Shown here one piece after another: positions 44,104 through 52,687 of a DNA stretch of 64,000 bases; position 1 is the first letter of the stretch; every line of letters begins with the position of its first letter. The notes beneath the pieces were generated by a model. The model saw only the letters and a list, made by a program, of their open reading frames with translations, had not been told where the DNA came from and ran no database searches. Made by a program: the position numbers and the translations under genes. Origin of the DNA: CAZHEV01 sp964531335 [NCBI: uncultured bacterium] (GTDB taxonomy: Bacteria; Eisenbacteria; RBG-16-71-46; CAZHEV01); contig CAZHEV010000003.1 in NCBI GenBank assembly GCA_964531335.1, forward strand, positions 195,254-259,253. Reading direction: 5' to 3'.

Positions 44104-46236
44104 TCAGCGGCGCAGCAGGGCTCTGGCCTCTCGGTTTTCCGGATCTATCGAGAGACACTTCTCCAGCTGCTGTCTGGCCTCGGGGTTTCTGCCAAGCGCC
44201 ATAAGCGCCTTAGCCAGAAGCAGCCGGGACTCCACCGAATTGGGTTCCAGAGAGACCGCCTCTTCGAACTGCTTTGCAGCCTCGTGCATGTCTCCCGTGC
44301 TCCAGCAGACGGCCCCGTAGTCCCGCCTCAGTTTGGCTGAGTGCGGCTCTATCTCGTTGGCCCTGCGCATATGGGGGAGAGCTTCCTGGAAAAGCCCTCT
44401 CTTGGCATAGAAGGTCCCTAGGGCGCCGTGCACGCTGGCCTTGGAAGGCTCTATCTCGAGTGCCCTCCGGTACTCCCTCACCGCGAGGGAGTCCCTGCCG
44501 GCGCGATCGTAGAGCACGGCCAGGTTGACGTGGGCTTTCACGTAACCCGGATCCAGCGAAAGAGCCCTCTTGAAGCTCATCTCGGCATCAGCCGGCTCCC
44601 TTAGCTCCATCTGGGCGAGGCCGAGATTGTTGTGCGCCGAGGGGCTCGACGGGTCGCTTGCTATCGCCTGCTGGAAGGCCTCCTTCGCCTCCCCGTACCG
44701 TCCTTCCCTCAGCAACGCCACACCTTCGTTGGAGTGCCAGGAGGCGAGCTTCTCAGGATCGGAGGCCTCCTCGGCCTTTTCCTCGTCGCCTTGCGAGGCG
44801 GGCCCGAGGTACCCCAGGGCCCTGAGCTTCTCCAGCATATCCTCATCGACTTCCGATTCCCCGGTCTCTTCGCCGGGCGTGTCTCCGGCGAGGTCATACG
44901 GCTTCTTTCCCTCGATCTCGTATGTCTCTACCGTCTTCACCGGATTCGCTTCCAGGAAGCTCTCCGTCATCGCCTCGGTGATGGGCCGGCCGTCCATGTC
45001 CTCGGCGACGGGCAGTCCCAGCAGGGCGAGAACCGTGGGCGCCAGGTCCAGCACCGAGGCTCCCTGGATGGCCACGCCGGGCTTTATGTGAGGGCCCCAC
45101 ATCATGATGACTCCCTGAAGCCTGTGCCATCGCGCCGCGCCGGGCTCGCGCGGCCCGGGCGCGCTTTGAGGCCTCGAAGCGCCCGTCTTGAAACCATGGT
45201 CGGAGACGATTATCACGCAATAGTCGTCTCCGGCCGCCTCTAGGAACTCTCCCAGCAGCCCGTCGATGTGACGGTAGGCCGCGTCCATCGCGCCCCCGTA
45301 CTTCCGCATGTCCTCCTCGCTCACGCCGGGCATGAGGGGCGGCTCGTAGGGCACGAACAGATGGCCCACGCTGTCGGTTTCCTCGAAGTAGACGGCCATC
45401 AGGTCCGGCCTGTCGTCGCGCAGGATCTTGAGGCCCAGGTGCCTGTAGATCTCGCTGGTGATGTATATCAGCCTCAGATTGTTGATCGGATTGGATATAT
45501 CAAAAGACGCGGCCTTCGCCTCCTGGAGCTCCTCCTCTGTTATGTCCACAAAGCGCGTCATTGTCGCGTGGTCGACGGAGCCCACCTCCTCGGCTATGCT
45601 GTCAACCGTGGCGATAATGGAAGCGGGGTTGCAAAGTCTCGTGTGACTCTCATCCGATATGTAAGCGGAGTGATATGAGACTCGATCCGACACGATAGTG
45701 CCGTTGACCTTTTCGGCGGGCCACGTCGCGAGCCAGCCGACGAAAGCCACTTCTCTATCCTGAGCGCCCGCGATATTCCAGAGAGCGCGCACCCGCCTCA
45801 TTTTGCTCGTCACGGGAACGAGCTTGCCCGTGGATGGGTCCTTCACCAGGAAGTCGAGTATGCCGTGTTTGTCGGGGGTCTTACCTGTTGCCATGGAGGT
45901 CCATATAAGTGGCGAAAGGATGGGCTCGAGCGAACGAAGGAGGCCCGAGCTCCCCTCGCTGATCAGCCGCTCGAACGTGGGCACCTCTCCGCGCTCCATC
46001 AACCTCTCGAGTATCAGCATGTCCACGCCGTCGACGCCCAGGATGAGGACCTTTGTGCCCTCCGAGCGGGCGACCTTGTCCTTCTGTCCGCATCCGGGCA
46101 GGATGGCTCCCAGCAGCAGACATCCGACGATCGCGGAGAGGATTACGGGCGGGATGGCCCTCGCGAGGCGGCCTCCTGCGGAGACCGCCGAAGGGCGCGC
46201 ACTCGCGGACAGAAATTTGCGATGGAAGAACGTCAT
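44104..46236 (-). CDS. Lipoprotein with type I phosphodiesterase/alkaline phosphatase-superfamily domain and TPR tail
   Basis: This 710-residue protein from the ATG at 46236 has a TM/lipobox near residues 28-50 (GAILPGCGQ). An alkaline-phosphatase-superfamily domain follows, with the nucleophile region LGVDGVDMLILERLMERG, EPILSPLIWTSMATGKTPDKHGI and SDHGFKTGA, as in type I phosphodiesterases/nucleotide pyrophosphatases. From about residue 470, six or so TPR units follow (GRYGEAKEAFQQAIASDPSS and similar). The longest frame starts at 46356, but the signal peptide favours 46236. The substrate is unknown; fusions of this kind are widespread in metagenomic phyla. Confidence 0.88.
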   Translation of the reverse strand: MTFFHRKFLSASARPSAVSAGGRLARAIPPVILSAIVGCLLLGAILPGCGQKDKVARSEGTKVLILGVDGVDMLILERLMERGEVPTFERLISEGSSGLLRSLEPILSPLIWTSMATGKTPDKHGILDFLVKDPSTGKLVPVTSKMRRVRALWNIAGAQDREVAFVGWLATWPAEKVNGTIVSDRVSYHSAYISDESHTRLCNPASIIATVDSIAEEVGSVDHATMTRFVDITEEELQEAKAASFDISNPINNLRLIYITSEIYRHLGLKILRDDRPDLMAVYFEETDSVGHLFVPYEPPLMPGVSEEDMRKYGGAMDAAYRHIDGLLGEFLEAAGDDYCVIIVSDHGFKTGASRPQSAPGPREPGAARWHRLQGVIMMWGPHIKPGVAIQGASVLDLAPTVLALLGLPVAEDMDGRPITEAMTESFLEANPVKTVETYEIEGKKPYDLAGDTPGEETGESEVDEDMLEKLRALGYLGPASQGDEEKAEEASDPEKLASWHSNEGVALLREGRYGEAKEAFQQAIASDPSSPSAHNNLGLAQMELREPADAEMSFKRALSLDPGYVKAHVNLAVLYDRAGRDSLAVREYRRALEIEPSKASVHGALGTFYAKRGLFQEALPHMRRANEIEPHSAKLRRDYGAVCWSTGDMHEAAKQFEEAVSLEPNSVESRLLLAKALMALGRNPEARQQLEKCLSIDPENREARALLRR

Positions 46237-46524
46237 TGGGCAAATACTCAAGTGGATTAGGAACCGCCCGTGCGCCGGGCCCCGGGGGCGGCCTACTCCA
46301 ATTAGATCGTGGGGACTTGAAAATGTGACCTGCGCCTGTCGTCGCGGCGATGCCACCCTACACTCAATCCTATCCGACTCGGGGGCTCAGCACAAGAGGC
46401 CCCCGTATCAGTTCCCGTCTCAGTCTACGCCGCCGGCTTCGTCCTGAGAGGGGGGACCGCCGCCGGGCTTTTCCCGCAGCGGACTTTCCAAGTGGGGCTG
46501 TCACCGGCAACCGCAGCTTTCGCG

Positions 46525-46554
46525 TTGACCCGCGCGGGGCCGTGGGGCTAGAGT
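46525..46554 (+). promoter_or_regulatory. Promoter of the PPC-domain gene
   Basis: TTGACC (46525-46530) and TAGAGT (46549-46554) are separated by 18 nt, about 40 nt before the start codon. Confidence 0.5.
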
Positions 46555-46597
46555 AGATGGGAGTAGGCCCTCTGGTTTCTTGAAAGGACGCTTGCAC

Positions 46598-47017
46598 ATG
46601 GAATGGAAACAGATAGAAGACCGTTATCTTATAAGGCTCGACGTCGGAGACGAAGTGATAGCCTCGGTACAGGGCTTCGCGGCCGAGCTGGGGATAGGAA
46701 GCGGGATGGTGTCGGGAATAGGCGGGATCGAGAACGTGGTCCTGGGCTACTACGATCTCGACGCGAGGTCCTATCTCAAGAAAGAGCTCGAAGGCCGGTA
46801 TGAGATGTTGAATCTGGCGGGCAACCTCTCCCTTGTGGACAAGGAGCGCTTCTTCCACGCGCACGCCATAGTCTCAGGGCCGGACATGGCCACACTCGGA
46901 GGCCATCTCTTCCAGGCGACCGTCGCCGTGACGGCCGAGCTGTACCTGTGGGGATCAACTGTGTCCGTGAGCCGTTCCCTCGATGACGGTGTGGGTCTAA
47001 ACACGCTGGATCTCTGA
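46598..47017 (+). CDS. PPC (DUF296) domain protein
   Basis: This 139-residue protein consists of one PPC domain, with SGIGGIENVVLGYYD, YEMLNLAGNLSLVDKERFFHAHAIVSG and GGHLFQATVAVTAELYL. The central H-x-H and the trimeric fold suggest a metal-binding or nucleotide-related role; the plant AT-hook fusion is absent. AAAGGACG precedes the ATG at 46598, and an upstream TTG at 46580 is less likely. The next gene begins 13 bp downstream. Confidence 0.9.
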   Translation: MEWKQIEDRYLIRLDVGDEVIASVQGFAAELGIGSGMVSGIGGIENVVLGYYDLDARSYLKKELEGRYEMLNLAGNLSLVDKERFFHAHAIVSGPDMATLGGHLFQATVAVTAELYLWGSTVSVSRSLDDGVGLNTLDL

Positions 47018-47030
47018 GGGCAACTCCCCT

Positions 47031-47843
47031 GTGTTCAGAATAAGCCACTACAAGATCTCCACTTTTCTGCACTGCCCCCTACAGTACAGGATGAGATATG
47101 TCGACTTCCTCGGCGCGCGCTACAGGAAGAACTGGCCGTTTCTTGTGTTAGGGCACGCGGTCCACAGAGCATTGGCCGATTTCTTCGGCATGGAGGACAT
47201 GGCTTCGCGCACTCCCGCGAAGCTCAAGGAGCTGTTGAGAGCGAACTGGCTCAAGGAGGACAGAGGCGTCTTCTCGTCCAGGAACGAAGAGAGGCGTTGG
47301 GGCCTGGTGGCGCTTTCGATGCTGGACAACTACTGCGATATGGGCGACTTGAAAGCGCGGCCGGCTTACATAGAGGAGACCGTAGAGGTAGCGGTTTCCG
47401 ATTTCCTCCTCTCGGGCCGTATAGACAGAATCGACGAGGTCGCGCCGGGCTACTACGAGGTGATCGACTACAAGACGGGCAAGTCCGTGCCCACGCAAAG
47501 GGACCTCGACAAAGACCTTCAGATGACCATCTATGCGACGATAGCGAAGCACCACTTCGGCTTCGTTCCTTCGAGGTTGACGGCAGATTACCTGCGCAGC
47601 GGCGTGAGCATAGCCACAACAAGAACCGTGGACGACATAGCCGAAGGCATAGACGAGATCAGGGGCCTCATCGAGCGGATAAAGGATTGCAAGGACTTCG
47701 AGGCCCGCCCGGGCAGGCTTTGCCAGTGGTGCGATTTTCTGGAAATATGCGAAGCCGGGTCGGAGGCCGTGCAGGCGTGGGTCAACGGAGACGCGGTCGA
47801 GCCCGCGAAGCAAACCAAGAGCAAAGAAAAGTCGAAACCATGA
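47031..47843 (+). CDS. RecB-like PD-(D/E)XK nuclease with a C-terminal Fe-S cysteine cluster
   Basis: This 270-residue nuclease of the RecB/AddB-C/Cas4 group has the N-terminal SHYKISTFLHCPLQYRMRYV (first cluster Cys), the catalytic core LSGRIDRIDE...YYEVIDYKTGK (D, D/E-x-K) with the following QMTIYA motif, and a C-terminal CQWCDFLEIC. Four cysteines arranged as C...C-x2-C-x5-C are the [4Fe-4S] signature of AddB, Cas4 and Dna2. No helicase or CRISPR gene is near, so it is a stand-alone repair-type nuclease. The start is GTG at 47031. Confidence 0.9.
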   Translation: MFRISHYKISTFLHCPLQYRMRYVDFLGARYRKNWPFLVLGHAVHRALADFFGMEDMASRTPAKLKELLRANWLKEDRGVFSSRNEERRWGLVALSMLDNYCDMGDLKARPAYIEETVEVAVSDFLLSGRIDRIDEVAPGYYEVIDYKTGKSVPTQRDLDKDLQMTIYATIAKHHFGFVPSRLTADYLRSGVSIATTRTVDDIAEGIDEIRGLIERIKDCKDFEARPGRLCQWCDFLEICEAGSEAVQAWVNGDAVEPAKQTKSKEKSKP

Positions 47844-47871
47844 GTCCCCACCAGACCGGTGCAGAAGGTCT

Positions 47872-49101
47872 CTATTTCCGGTCCATCACCGTCGAGCGAA
47901 GCGCGGATGCGAGCAGCTCGTAATCTTCCTGTTTATTATATATCTGGGCAGACACGCGGATCAGCCTCCTGGGCGCCGACGGCCATGCGATGATCGGAAC
48001 CTCGATGCTGTGGCTGTCGAACAGCTCGCGCCGGAGCGGATCGTTGTCGCCGGTCATGGACGGTTCGGTGCCATCGCCATCCGGGAGTTGGAGTGCCGCG
48101 AGAGAGCCTGTCATCTCGTCCGGGCATAGGGCCGGGGCTCCCAGAGCCTCACGGAGGCGCGATCCCGCCTGGAGAGCCAGGTTCCTGTTGCGCCGCATGA
48201 GCTCCGGCCATCCGCCGGGCAGGAGAGAGCCCATGTACTCGATAGCCTTTGCGACGGAAAGATAGGCCGTCGGGTCCGACGTGCCCGTCCAGTCGAACCT
48301 CAGATGAAAGGGGGAACGGTCGGTCCTTTTCGCGCCGTAGCCGAGGCTCACGACAAGCGGTCTGACGGCCTCGCGTTTGTCGGCCCTAACGTAGAGGAAG
48401 GCGGATCCCTTGGGGGCGCATAGCCACTTATGACAGTTGCCCGTATAGTACGCCGCCCCGACGTCCCTTACGCTGAGCGGGATCATGCCGGGCGCGTGGG
48501 CCCCGTCCACCAGGACATCGATCCCTCTGTCGCGCATTTCCCTGGCTATGGCGGCGACCGGGAAGACTATCCCGGTGGGGCTCGTCACGTGGTCTATCAG
48601 GCAAATCCGCGTCCTTGGGCTCGTCCGGCTCAGCAGGGATCGGGTGACCTCTTCCGGCGAGCCGATCGGGACGCGGACCGCGGCCTCTACGGCTACGGCG
48701 CCCGTGTCCGCGGCTATTCTCTGCAAGGTGTACCTGCAGGAGGGATAGACATGATCGGTTGTCAACATCTCGTCGCCGGGCTTCAGGTCCAGAGAGCGCA
48801 AGACCGTGTTCACGCCGGTCGTCGCGTTCGGGACGAACGCCATCCCCTCGGGGGCCGCGTCGATGAAGCTCCCGAGAGTCTCTCTGGAGGCGTCCAACAA
48901 GCCCTCCAGCTCTCGAGCGAGGAACAGGACCGGGTCGCGCTCCAGCCTCTCCCTGAGCGCGGACTGGGCGTCGAGAACGGCCTTGGGACAAGCGCCGAAG
49001 CTCCCATGGTTGAGGAAAGTGATATCCTTGTCGAGAAGCCATAAGTCCCTCGGGTCAACGGTCCCGCCCGAGGTGTGGATACGTCCAGACACCGGCCCCA
49101 C
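47872..49101 (-). CDS. Class V aminotransferase/isopenicillin-N epimerase-like PLP enzyme
   Basis: This PLP enzyme of about 409 residues has LNHGSFGACPKAVLDAQ near the N terminus, the PLP-phosphate region FVPNATTGVNTVL, the Asp in LVDGAHAPG, and the Schiff-base Lys in TGNCHKWLCAPKGSAF. It resembles isopenicillin-N epimerases and cysteine desulfurase-like enzymes, and the substrate cannot be told. The frame opens with GTG at 49101; a GTG at 49092 after AGGTGGGG is also possible. Just upstream lies a displaced 3' end of a histidine kinase gene. Confidence 0.88.
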   Translation of the reverse strand: MGPVSGRIHTSGGTVDPRDLWLLDKDITFLNHGSFGACPKAVLDAQSALRERLERDPVLFLARELEGLLDASRETLGSFIDAAPEGMAFVPNATTGVNTVLRSLDLKPGDEMLTTDHVYPSCRYTLQRIAADTGAVAVEAAVRVPIGSPEEVTRSLLSRTSPRTRICLIDHVTSPTGIVFPVAAIAREMRDRGIDVLVDGAHAPGMIPLSVRDVGAAYYTGNCHKWLCAPKGSAFLYVRADKREAVRPLVVSLGYGAKRTDRSPFHLRFDWTGTSDPTAYLSVAKAIEYMGSLLPGGWPELMRRNRNLALQAGSRLREALGAPALCPDEMTGSLAALQLPDGDGTEPSMTGDNDPLRRELFDSHSIEVPIIAWPSAPRRLIRVSAQIYNKQEDYELLASALRSTVMDRK

Positions 49102-49119
49102 CTGTTTTTTCGCGCCTCG

Positions 49120-49292
49120 CTACGCGGCCTGAGACAGCTTCCTGGGTTTTCTCACCGGCAGAGTGATTGTGAATACCGCGCCGGCCTCGTCGGGGTTGTC
49201 CACCGTTATGTGGCCACCGTGATTCTCGATTATGCGATAGCTCGTTGACAAGCCGAAACCATGGCCGCTCTCTTTGGTGGTGAAGGTGGGCT
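49120..49292 (-). pseudogene. Displaced 3' end of a histidine kinase gene (fragment a)
   Basis: This 173-bp segment encodes the last ~56 residues (from PTFTTKESGHGFGLSTSYRI to the stop) of the histidine kinase intact at 52688-54106. It breaks off abruptly after GGTGGGCT. Most base differences from the intact gene are synonymous (nine of about fifteen changed codons), so it diverged while under selection before being cut off. Confidence 0.85.
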
Positions 49293-49391
49293 AGGAAGGC
49301 AGTGTGTCCCGTCCACTTCCTCGATTCCGGCTTTCTCTGCCACTGCATTTTATTGGCGGACAGGGGGATAGATCGCATCTTGTGTTTGGGC

Positions 49392-49420
49392 TTGACAAAA
49401 TGGGTCAGGTCTACCACATT
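49392..49420 (+). promoter_or_regulatory. Repeated promoter element, copy 1
   Basis: CTTGACAAAATGGG (49391-49404) provides a perfect -35 box; CACATT follows at a 17-nt spacing, then AGCGACGAG. It precedes the short peptide gene at 49649 and the secreted protein gene at 49934. Confidence 0.7.
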
Positions 49421-49648
49421 AGCGACGAGACAAGGCCCTTCAGAGGCGGGTCGTAAGTCCACAAGTGAGCTGATAGGTAAGGCCTGAAGCGGAATTCAGC
49501 GCGTCCATGAGAAGAGGACATCGAGGCCAAGAGGAATGAGCGCGCATCTCTTGCTCTTTCTCCCTGAAGAGCCTGGGGAGGGGTGCGGGATGGCAGATTC
49601 GGCTGCGGGAATCATACGGACGGTCCACAGGCGGAGGAGGGAAGATCG

Positions 49649-49870
49649 ATGATCACGAAGCTAGTCTCCATCACTGGCATGCTTGTGCTGGTTCTTTTCA
49701 TCCTGCTTCCAGCCACGGCTGATGACGCGGAAGCCGGCATTGCATGTTGGGTCTATCGCAACTTGGGCTATCATCCGCTGGCCTGGGACCTCTGTATGTT
49801 GGAGATCTGGAACGCGTCCGGTCACCCCGAGGTCCCGGATCCCGGGGAAGGAAGCGGGGGTGACTGGTAG
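49649..49870 (+). CDS. Short secreted peptide, C-x15-C type (copy 1)
   Basis: This 73-residue product has a signal peptide (residues 1-24) and a mature part with two cysteines separated by exactly 15 residues. CMLEI and a Gly/Pro/Glu-rich end terminating in GSGGDW follow. The second peptide gene at 52400 has the same spacing, the same C-[ML]-[LI]-[ED]-I after it and a similar Gly/Trp end. GGAGGAGGGAAG precedes the ATG. A disulfide-linked exported peptide (signal, toxin or structural) is possible; I recognise no family. Confidence 0.7.
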   Translation: MITKLVSITGMLVLVLFILLPATADDAEAGIACWVYRNLGYHPLAWDLCMLEIWNASGHPEVPDPGEGSGGDW

Positions 49871-49933
49871 GGTAAGCCAACCGCTCGCATTTTGCCCAGG
49901 CGGGTTGACAGCGCTTAGGGAAATGGTGGATTT

Positions 49934-50527
49934 GTGTGCAGATTGAATTTCCTATTGGCTGCCGCGGTCCTTGCGGGCGGGTTCGCCGCTGTGAACGCCG
50001 GGGCCCCGGGCGGCGGTGTAGTATACAGCGATTCCGCCGGCTGGCGCGCGCGGCTTAGCGATATCGACCCAGAACGGGTAGAGTGGATCGTTAGGACCGC
50101 CGATGAATCGCCCTGTGGTCCGGGAAGCGCTGAACAGATCCGAATCATTCATGATGATACTCGAGGGTTTTGGCTCTGTTGCGACGTGAAGGGCCTAAAA
50201 GGCAGAGCGATTGAGGTCTGGCGAATGTCCCGCCTGCGGGTCCGGTTGGCCGGTGGGAATACACTGGAGAGTTCTCGAATCATCGCGGCGGTCGACCCAT
50301 GTGGCCGCTATGTGTTGGATAACGCGCGATCCCCGTTTCTCGTAACTGAGAAAGTCCACGGTTATGACGGCGCCGTCCGACTCTATGTTCGGTTCGACCA
50401 GCCGTTCACGGCCGACAAGATTGAATCCTGGCACCCCGTGTGCGCGCGCCTCGTGCCGGCTCCGGATGGAAATGAGCCTTTGCATATCGATTCCCAATCG
50501 GTTCCCACCCGCGAGGTTGACAAGTGA
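49934..50527 (+). CDS. Small secreted protein, Y-x-D-x-x-G-W family member A
   Basis: This 197-residue protein has a signal peptide (about 1-22) followed by YSDSAGW (31-37), the motif shared by all four paralogues in this region. Later blocks align with the others: FWLCCDVKG with the double-Cys strand of B, and FLVTEKVHGYDGAVRLYVRF with the C-terminal strand. The GTG start at 49934 follows GGTGG. It is divergent in sequence from the others (roughly a quarter identical by eye) and may be a secreted beta-sandwich. No known family is recognised. Confidence 0.7.
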   Translation: MCRLNFLLAAAVLAGGFAAVNAGAPGGGVVYSDSAGWRARLSDIDPERVEWIVRTADESPCGPGSAEQIRIIHDDTRGFWLCCDVKGLKGRAIEVWRMSRLRVRLAGGNTLESSRIIAAVDPCGRYVLDNARSPFLVTEKVHGYDGAVRLYVRFDQPFTADKIESWHPVCARLVPAPDGNEPLHIDSQSVPTREVDK

Positions 50528-50787
50528 TTATGGCCCAATTGCGACGCACCCACCGTGGCTCTCAATCATACAATGGTCGGCGGGCGATCTAAAGCGGTTG
50601 CCGCTAATGCATGACTGAACATCAAGGAGTTCGCCTGCCCTTCTTTGAACCGGCGACGAGAGCAAATAGCGTTTCTGTTGGGATTTGCGAGATTCAGAGT
50701 CCGTTAAGACCTATCCCAAGAGATTCTCCAGTAGAAACAGTTCCATTGTGGAGGAGTCTCTCGACAGACCCTGTTCTCTGAGCGCGG
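50528..50787. other. Empty stretch between secreted gene A and kinase fragment b
   Basis: No supported gene, promoter or hairpin is seen in these 260 bp. Base composition is lower in GC than the surrounding genes. Confidence 0.5.
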
Positions 50788-50978
50788 CTAGGCCGCCTGC
50801 GCCAGCTTCTTAGGCTTCTTAACCGGCAGAGTGATTGTGAACACGGCGCCGGATTCGTCGTCGTTGTCCACCGTTATGTGGCCACCGTGATTCTCGACTA
50901 TACGGTAGCTCGTGGACAAGCCGAAACCATGGCCGCTCTCCTTGGTGGTGAAGGTGGGCTCGAAGACTCTCTCGCGCA
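50788..50978 (-). pseudogene. Displaced 3' end of a histidine kinase gene (fragment b)
   Basis: This 191-bp segment is about 90% identical to the 3' end of the intact kinase gene (52688-52878) and encodes ERVFEPTFTTKESGHGFGL through the stop. Homology ends after CTCGCGCA, upstream of the Asp-Gly (G1) box, so no ATPase function is left. It separates the two secreted-protein units. Confidence 0.88.
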
Positions 50979-51264
50979 CCACGCCGGGACTCTCGCTCTC
51001 GCATTTTGATGAAGGTTGTGAATCCAACGGAAAAGGCTCCTAACGATGCAATTGCACGTAGCCTGAGTTCTGTACCTTGCTGTATAGCCGAGCCACGGGC
51101 GGGCGTCTCACGAGCCATCATTCTATGGCGCCGGTGTGGCGATTCGCTTCGGCCGGGTGCCGGAATGGCTCCATCACGACTTCCCCGGCTTCCGGGAGGC
51201 TGCGGTCAGAACTGTTCGGTCTCTTGTAAAATAGACAGATAGGGAGAACGGCGAGAGATCCGGC

Positions 51265-51293
51265 TTGACAAAATGGGACACCCCTATCATATT
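51265..51293 (+). promoter_or_regulatory. Repeated promoter element, copy 2
   Basis: CTTGACAAAATGGG (51264-51277) is identical to copy 1. CATATT lies at a 17-nt spacing (51288-51293), followed by GGCGACTGACG. It drives the secreted protein B gene after a long (about 300 nt) leader. Confidence 0.75.
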
Positions 51294-51601
51294 GGCGACT
51301 GACGAATGCGGCCTTGGTCGGGTAATGCTGTCCTCGGCGCCGGCCCGGCCGGCTCCTGACCCGTCCAGCGCGCCAGTACGAGCCAAGCCTTAGGGCCGCA
51401 GGTGGGCGAGACTCGAGACATTCACAATAGGGCGCTGATGAGGGTGGGATCCCGAGAAAGATTCCTCCGTCGTCGAGTCAGAAAGCTACCAATGTGTCTT
51501 GTATGACGCTAGCGGACACCTGCTGGTGGATAAGCTGGGGGACCGTGCCTTTGAGTCCGCGTCTTGCCCGGCAGCTTGAGGTCGCGCCTCGCCTGAGAAC
51601 T

Positions 51602-52342
51602 ATGAGCGTTATGTCAATAAGCTGGTCAGATCATGGCGCGACCGCCAATTGTACTGCGGTCCTCATTGCCGTCGGTGTCACGATCAGTGCGGCTGCGCAC
51701 GCGATGGCACAGGAAAGCAATCAGGACTATGATTTATTCTACGCTGACCCCGCCGGTTGGAAATTATCTCTTACAGAAAAAGAGGTCGATTTCTCCGAGG
51801 TGAAGATGATTTGCGAACCTGCCTGTGGGAACTTCAGGTCTCTCGATCAGTTGGATGAAACGCTGGACCGTCTCGGCTCCTTGACCGGCTGTTATTTCCG
51901 TCTGTATCGGGTCATATACAAGGATTGGTTCGATGAGGAAGAGCATATACGCAACTTGAACAAGGAAGCCAATGACCACGGATTGGAATGGGACGAGAAA
52001 CCAATGAAGTTCAGGTATCTCTGTTGTGCGTTGGATCTGCCGGCTCCAGGTAGCGGGAAGCGCATCAGGCTGAATGGGGACGAACGAGTCATAATCAAGG
52101 TGATAGACAGAGACGGGCAACCAATTGAGTTGACCTCTCTTGCGCTACTCGGAACCAGCGACAAGAAAGAGCAAAGGTTTTGCTGGGATTCCCGAAAAAG
52201 GGACTCCGTAACAGCCGACCCTGAGAAATTCCTCAGTAAGGGCAACACGATAATGTTGTTTGCTACGTTCCCCGATGTCTTTGAAATCGAGAACATCCAG
52301 GAAGTGGTGAAAGTGCAAGGTTTTCAAGTCGTGAGGGAGTGA
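51602..52342 (+). CDS. Small secreted protein, Y-x-D-x-x-G-W family member B
   Basis: This 246-residue protein has a long N-terminal segment and signal core (about 14-37, ending AHAMAQ), then YADPAGW (47-53). Further shared blocks are FRYLCCALDLP, QRFCWDSRKRDS and a C-terminal MLFATFPDVFEIENIQEV. These match paralogue C (WRYLGCFLRLP, NYCWKSTRDN, LLAMFEDRFKEIGDIEEV) clearly. The ATG at 51602 is the best estimate, and an ATG at 51611 is equally possible. GC content is lower than in flanking genes, a sign of transfer. Confidence 0.7.
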   Translation: MSVMSISWSDHGATANCTAVLIAVGVTISAAAHAMAQESNQDYDLFYADPAGWKLSLTEKEVDFSEVKMICEPACGNFRSLDQLDETLDRLGSLTGCYFRLYRVIYKDWFDEEEHIRNLNKEANDHGLEWDEKPMKFRYLCCALDLPAPGSGKRIRLNGDERVIIKVIDRDGQPIELTSLALLGTSDKKEQRFCWDSRKRDSVTADPEKFLSKGNTIMLFATFPDVFEIENIQEVVKVQGFQVVRE

Positions 52343-52399
52343 CGGAGTTCGATTGAGAATGGGCGCTGAAGTGTCCCGTTGGGGAAGGGGGCAATACCA

Positions 52400-52624
52400 A
52401 TGATGAAGCTAGTCCTTGTGATCGTGACGGTCGTTGCTGTCGGTGGAATCTTGCCAATGGGGCAAGGCGGGACTTCTCTGGGTCCGCCGAATGCGCAGGC
52501 AATGCTGGATTCGTGCGCCGAGTCCAGCGCCAATCCCTACGACCTCTTCAAGAAGATGCAGTGTCTAATAGACATTGTAACCGAGCTGTGGAGGAACGGG
52601 GACGACGGCTCTGCATGGTGGTAG
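52400..52624 (+). CDS. Short secreted peptide, C-x15-C type (copy 2)
   Basis: This 74-residue product has a signal peptide (residues ~1-34) and a mature part with two Cys 15 residues apart, then CLIDIVTELWRNGDDGSAWW at the C terminus. The spacing and following residues match the peptide at 49649. GGGGAAGGGG precedes two consecutive ATG codons. It lies 57 bp after gene B and is probably co-transcribed with it. Confidence 0.7.
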   Translation: MMKLVLVIVTVVAVGGILPMGQGGTSLGPPNAQAMLDSCAESSANPYDLFKKMQCLIDIVTELWRNGDDGSAWW

Positions 52625-52687
52625 TGATGAAACAGTGCGGCAGGGCGATCGCATAGGGGAGCCCAATGGGCCTCTTCAATAGATTCG

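Noticed and set aside
50788-51027. 79-codon frame over kinase fragment b taken as a gene
   Set aside because: Only its C-terminal 63 residues are kinase; the start is unrelated sequence and the ATP-binding boxes are incomplete.
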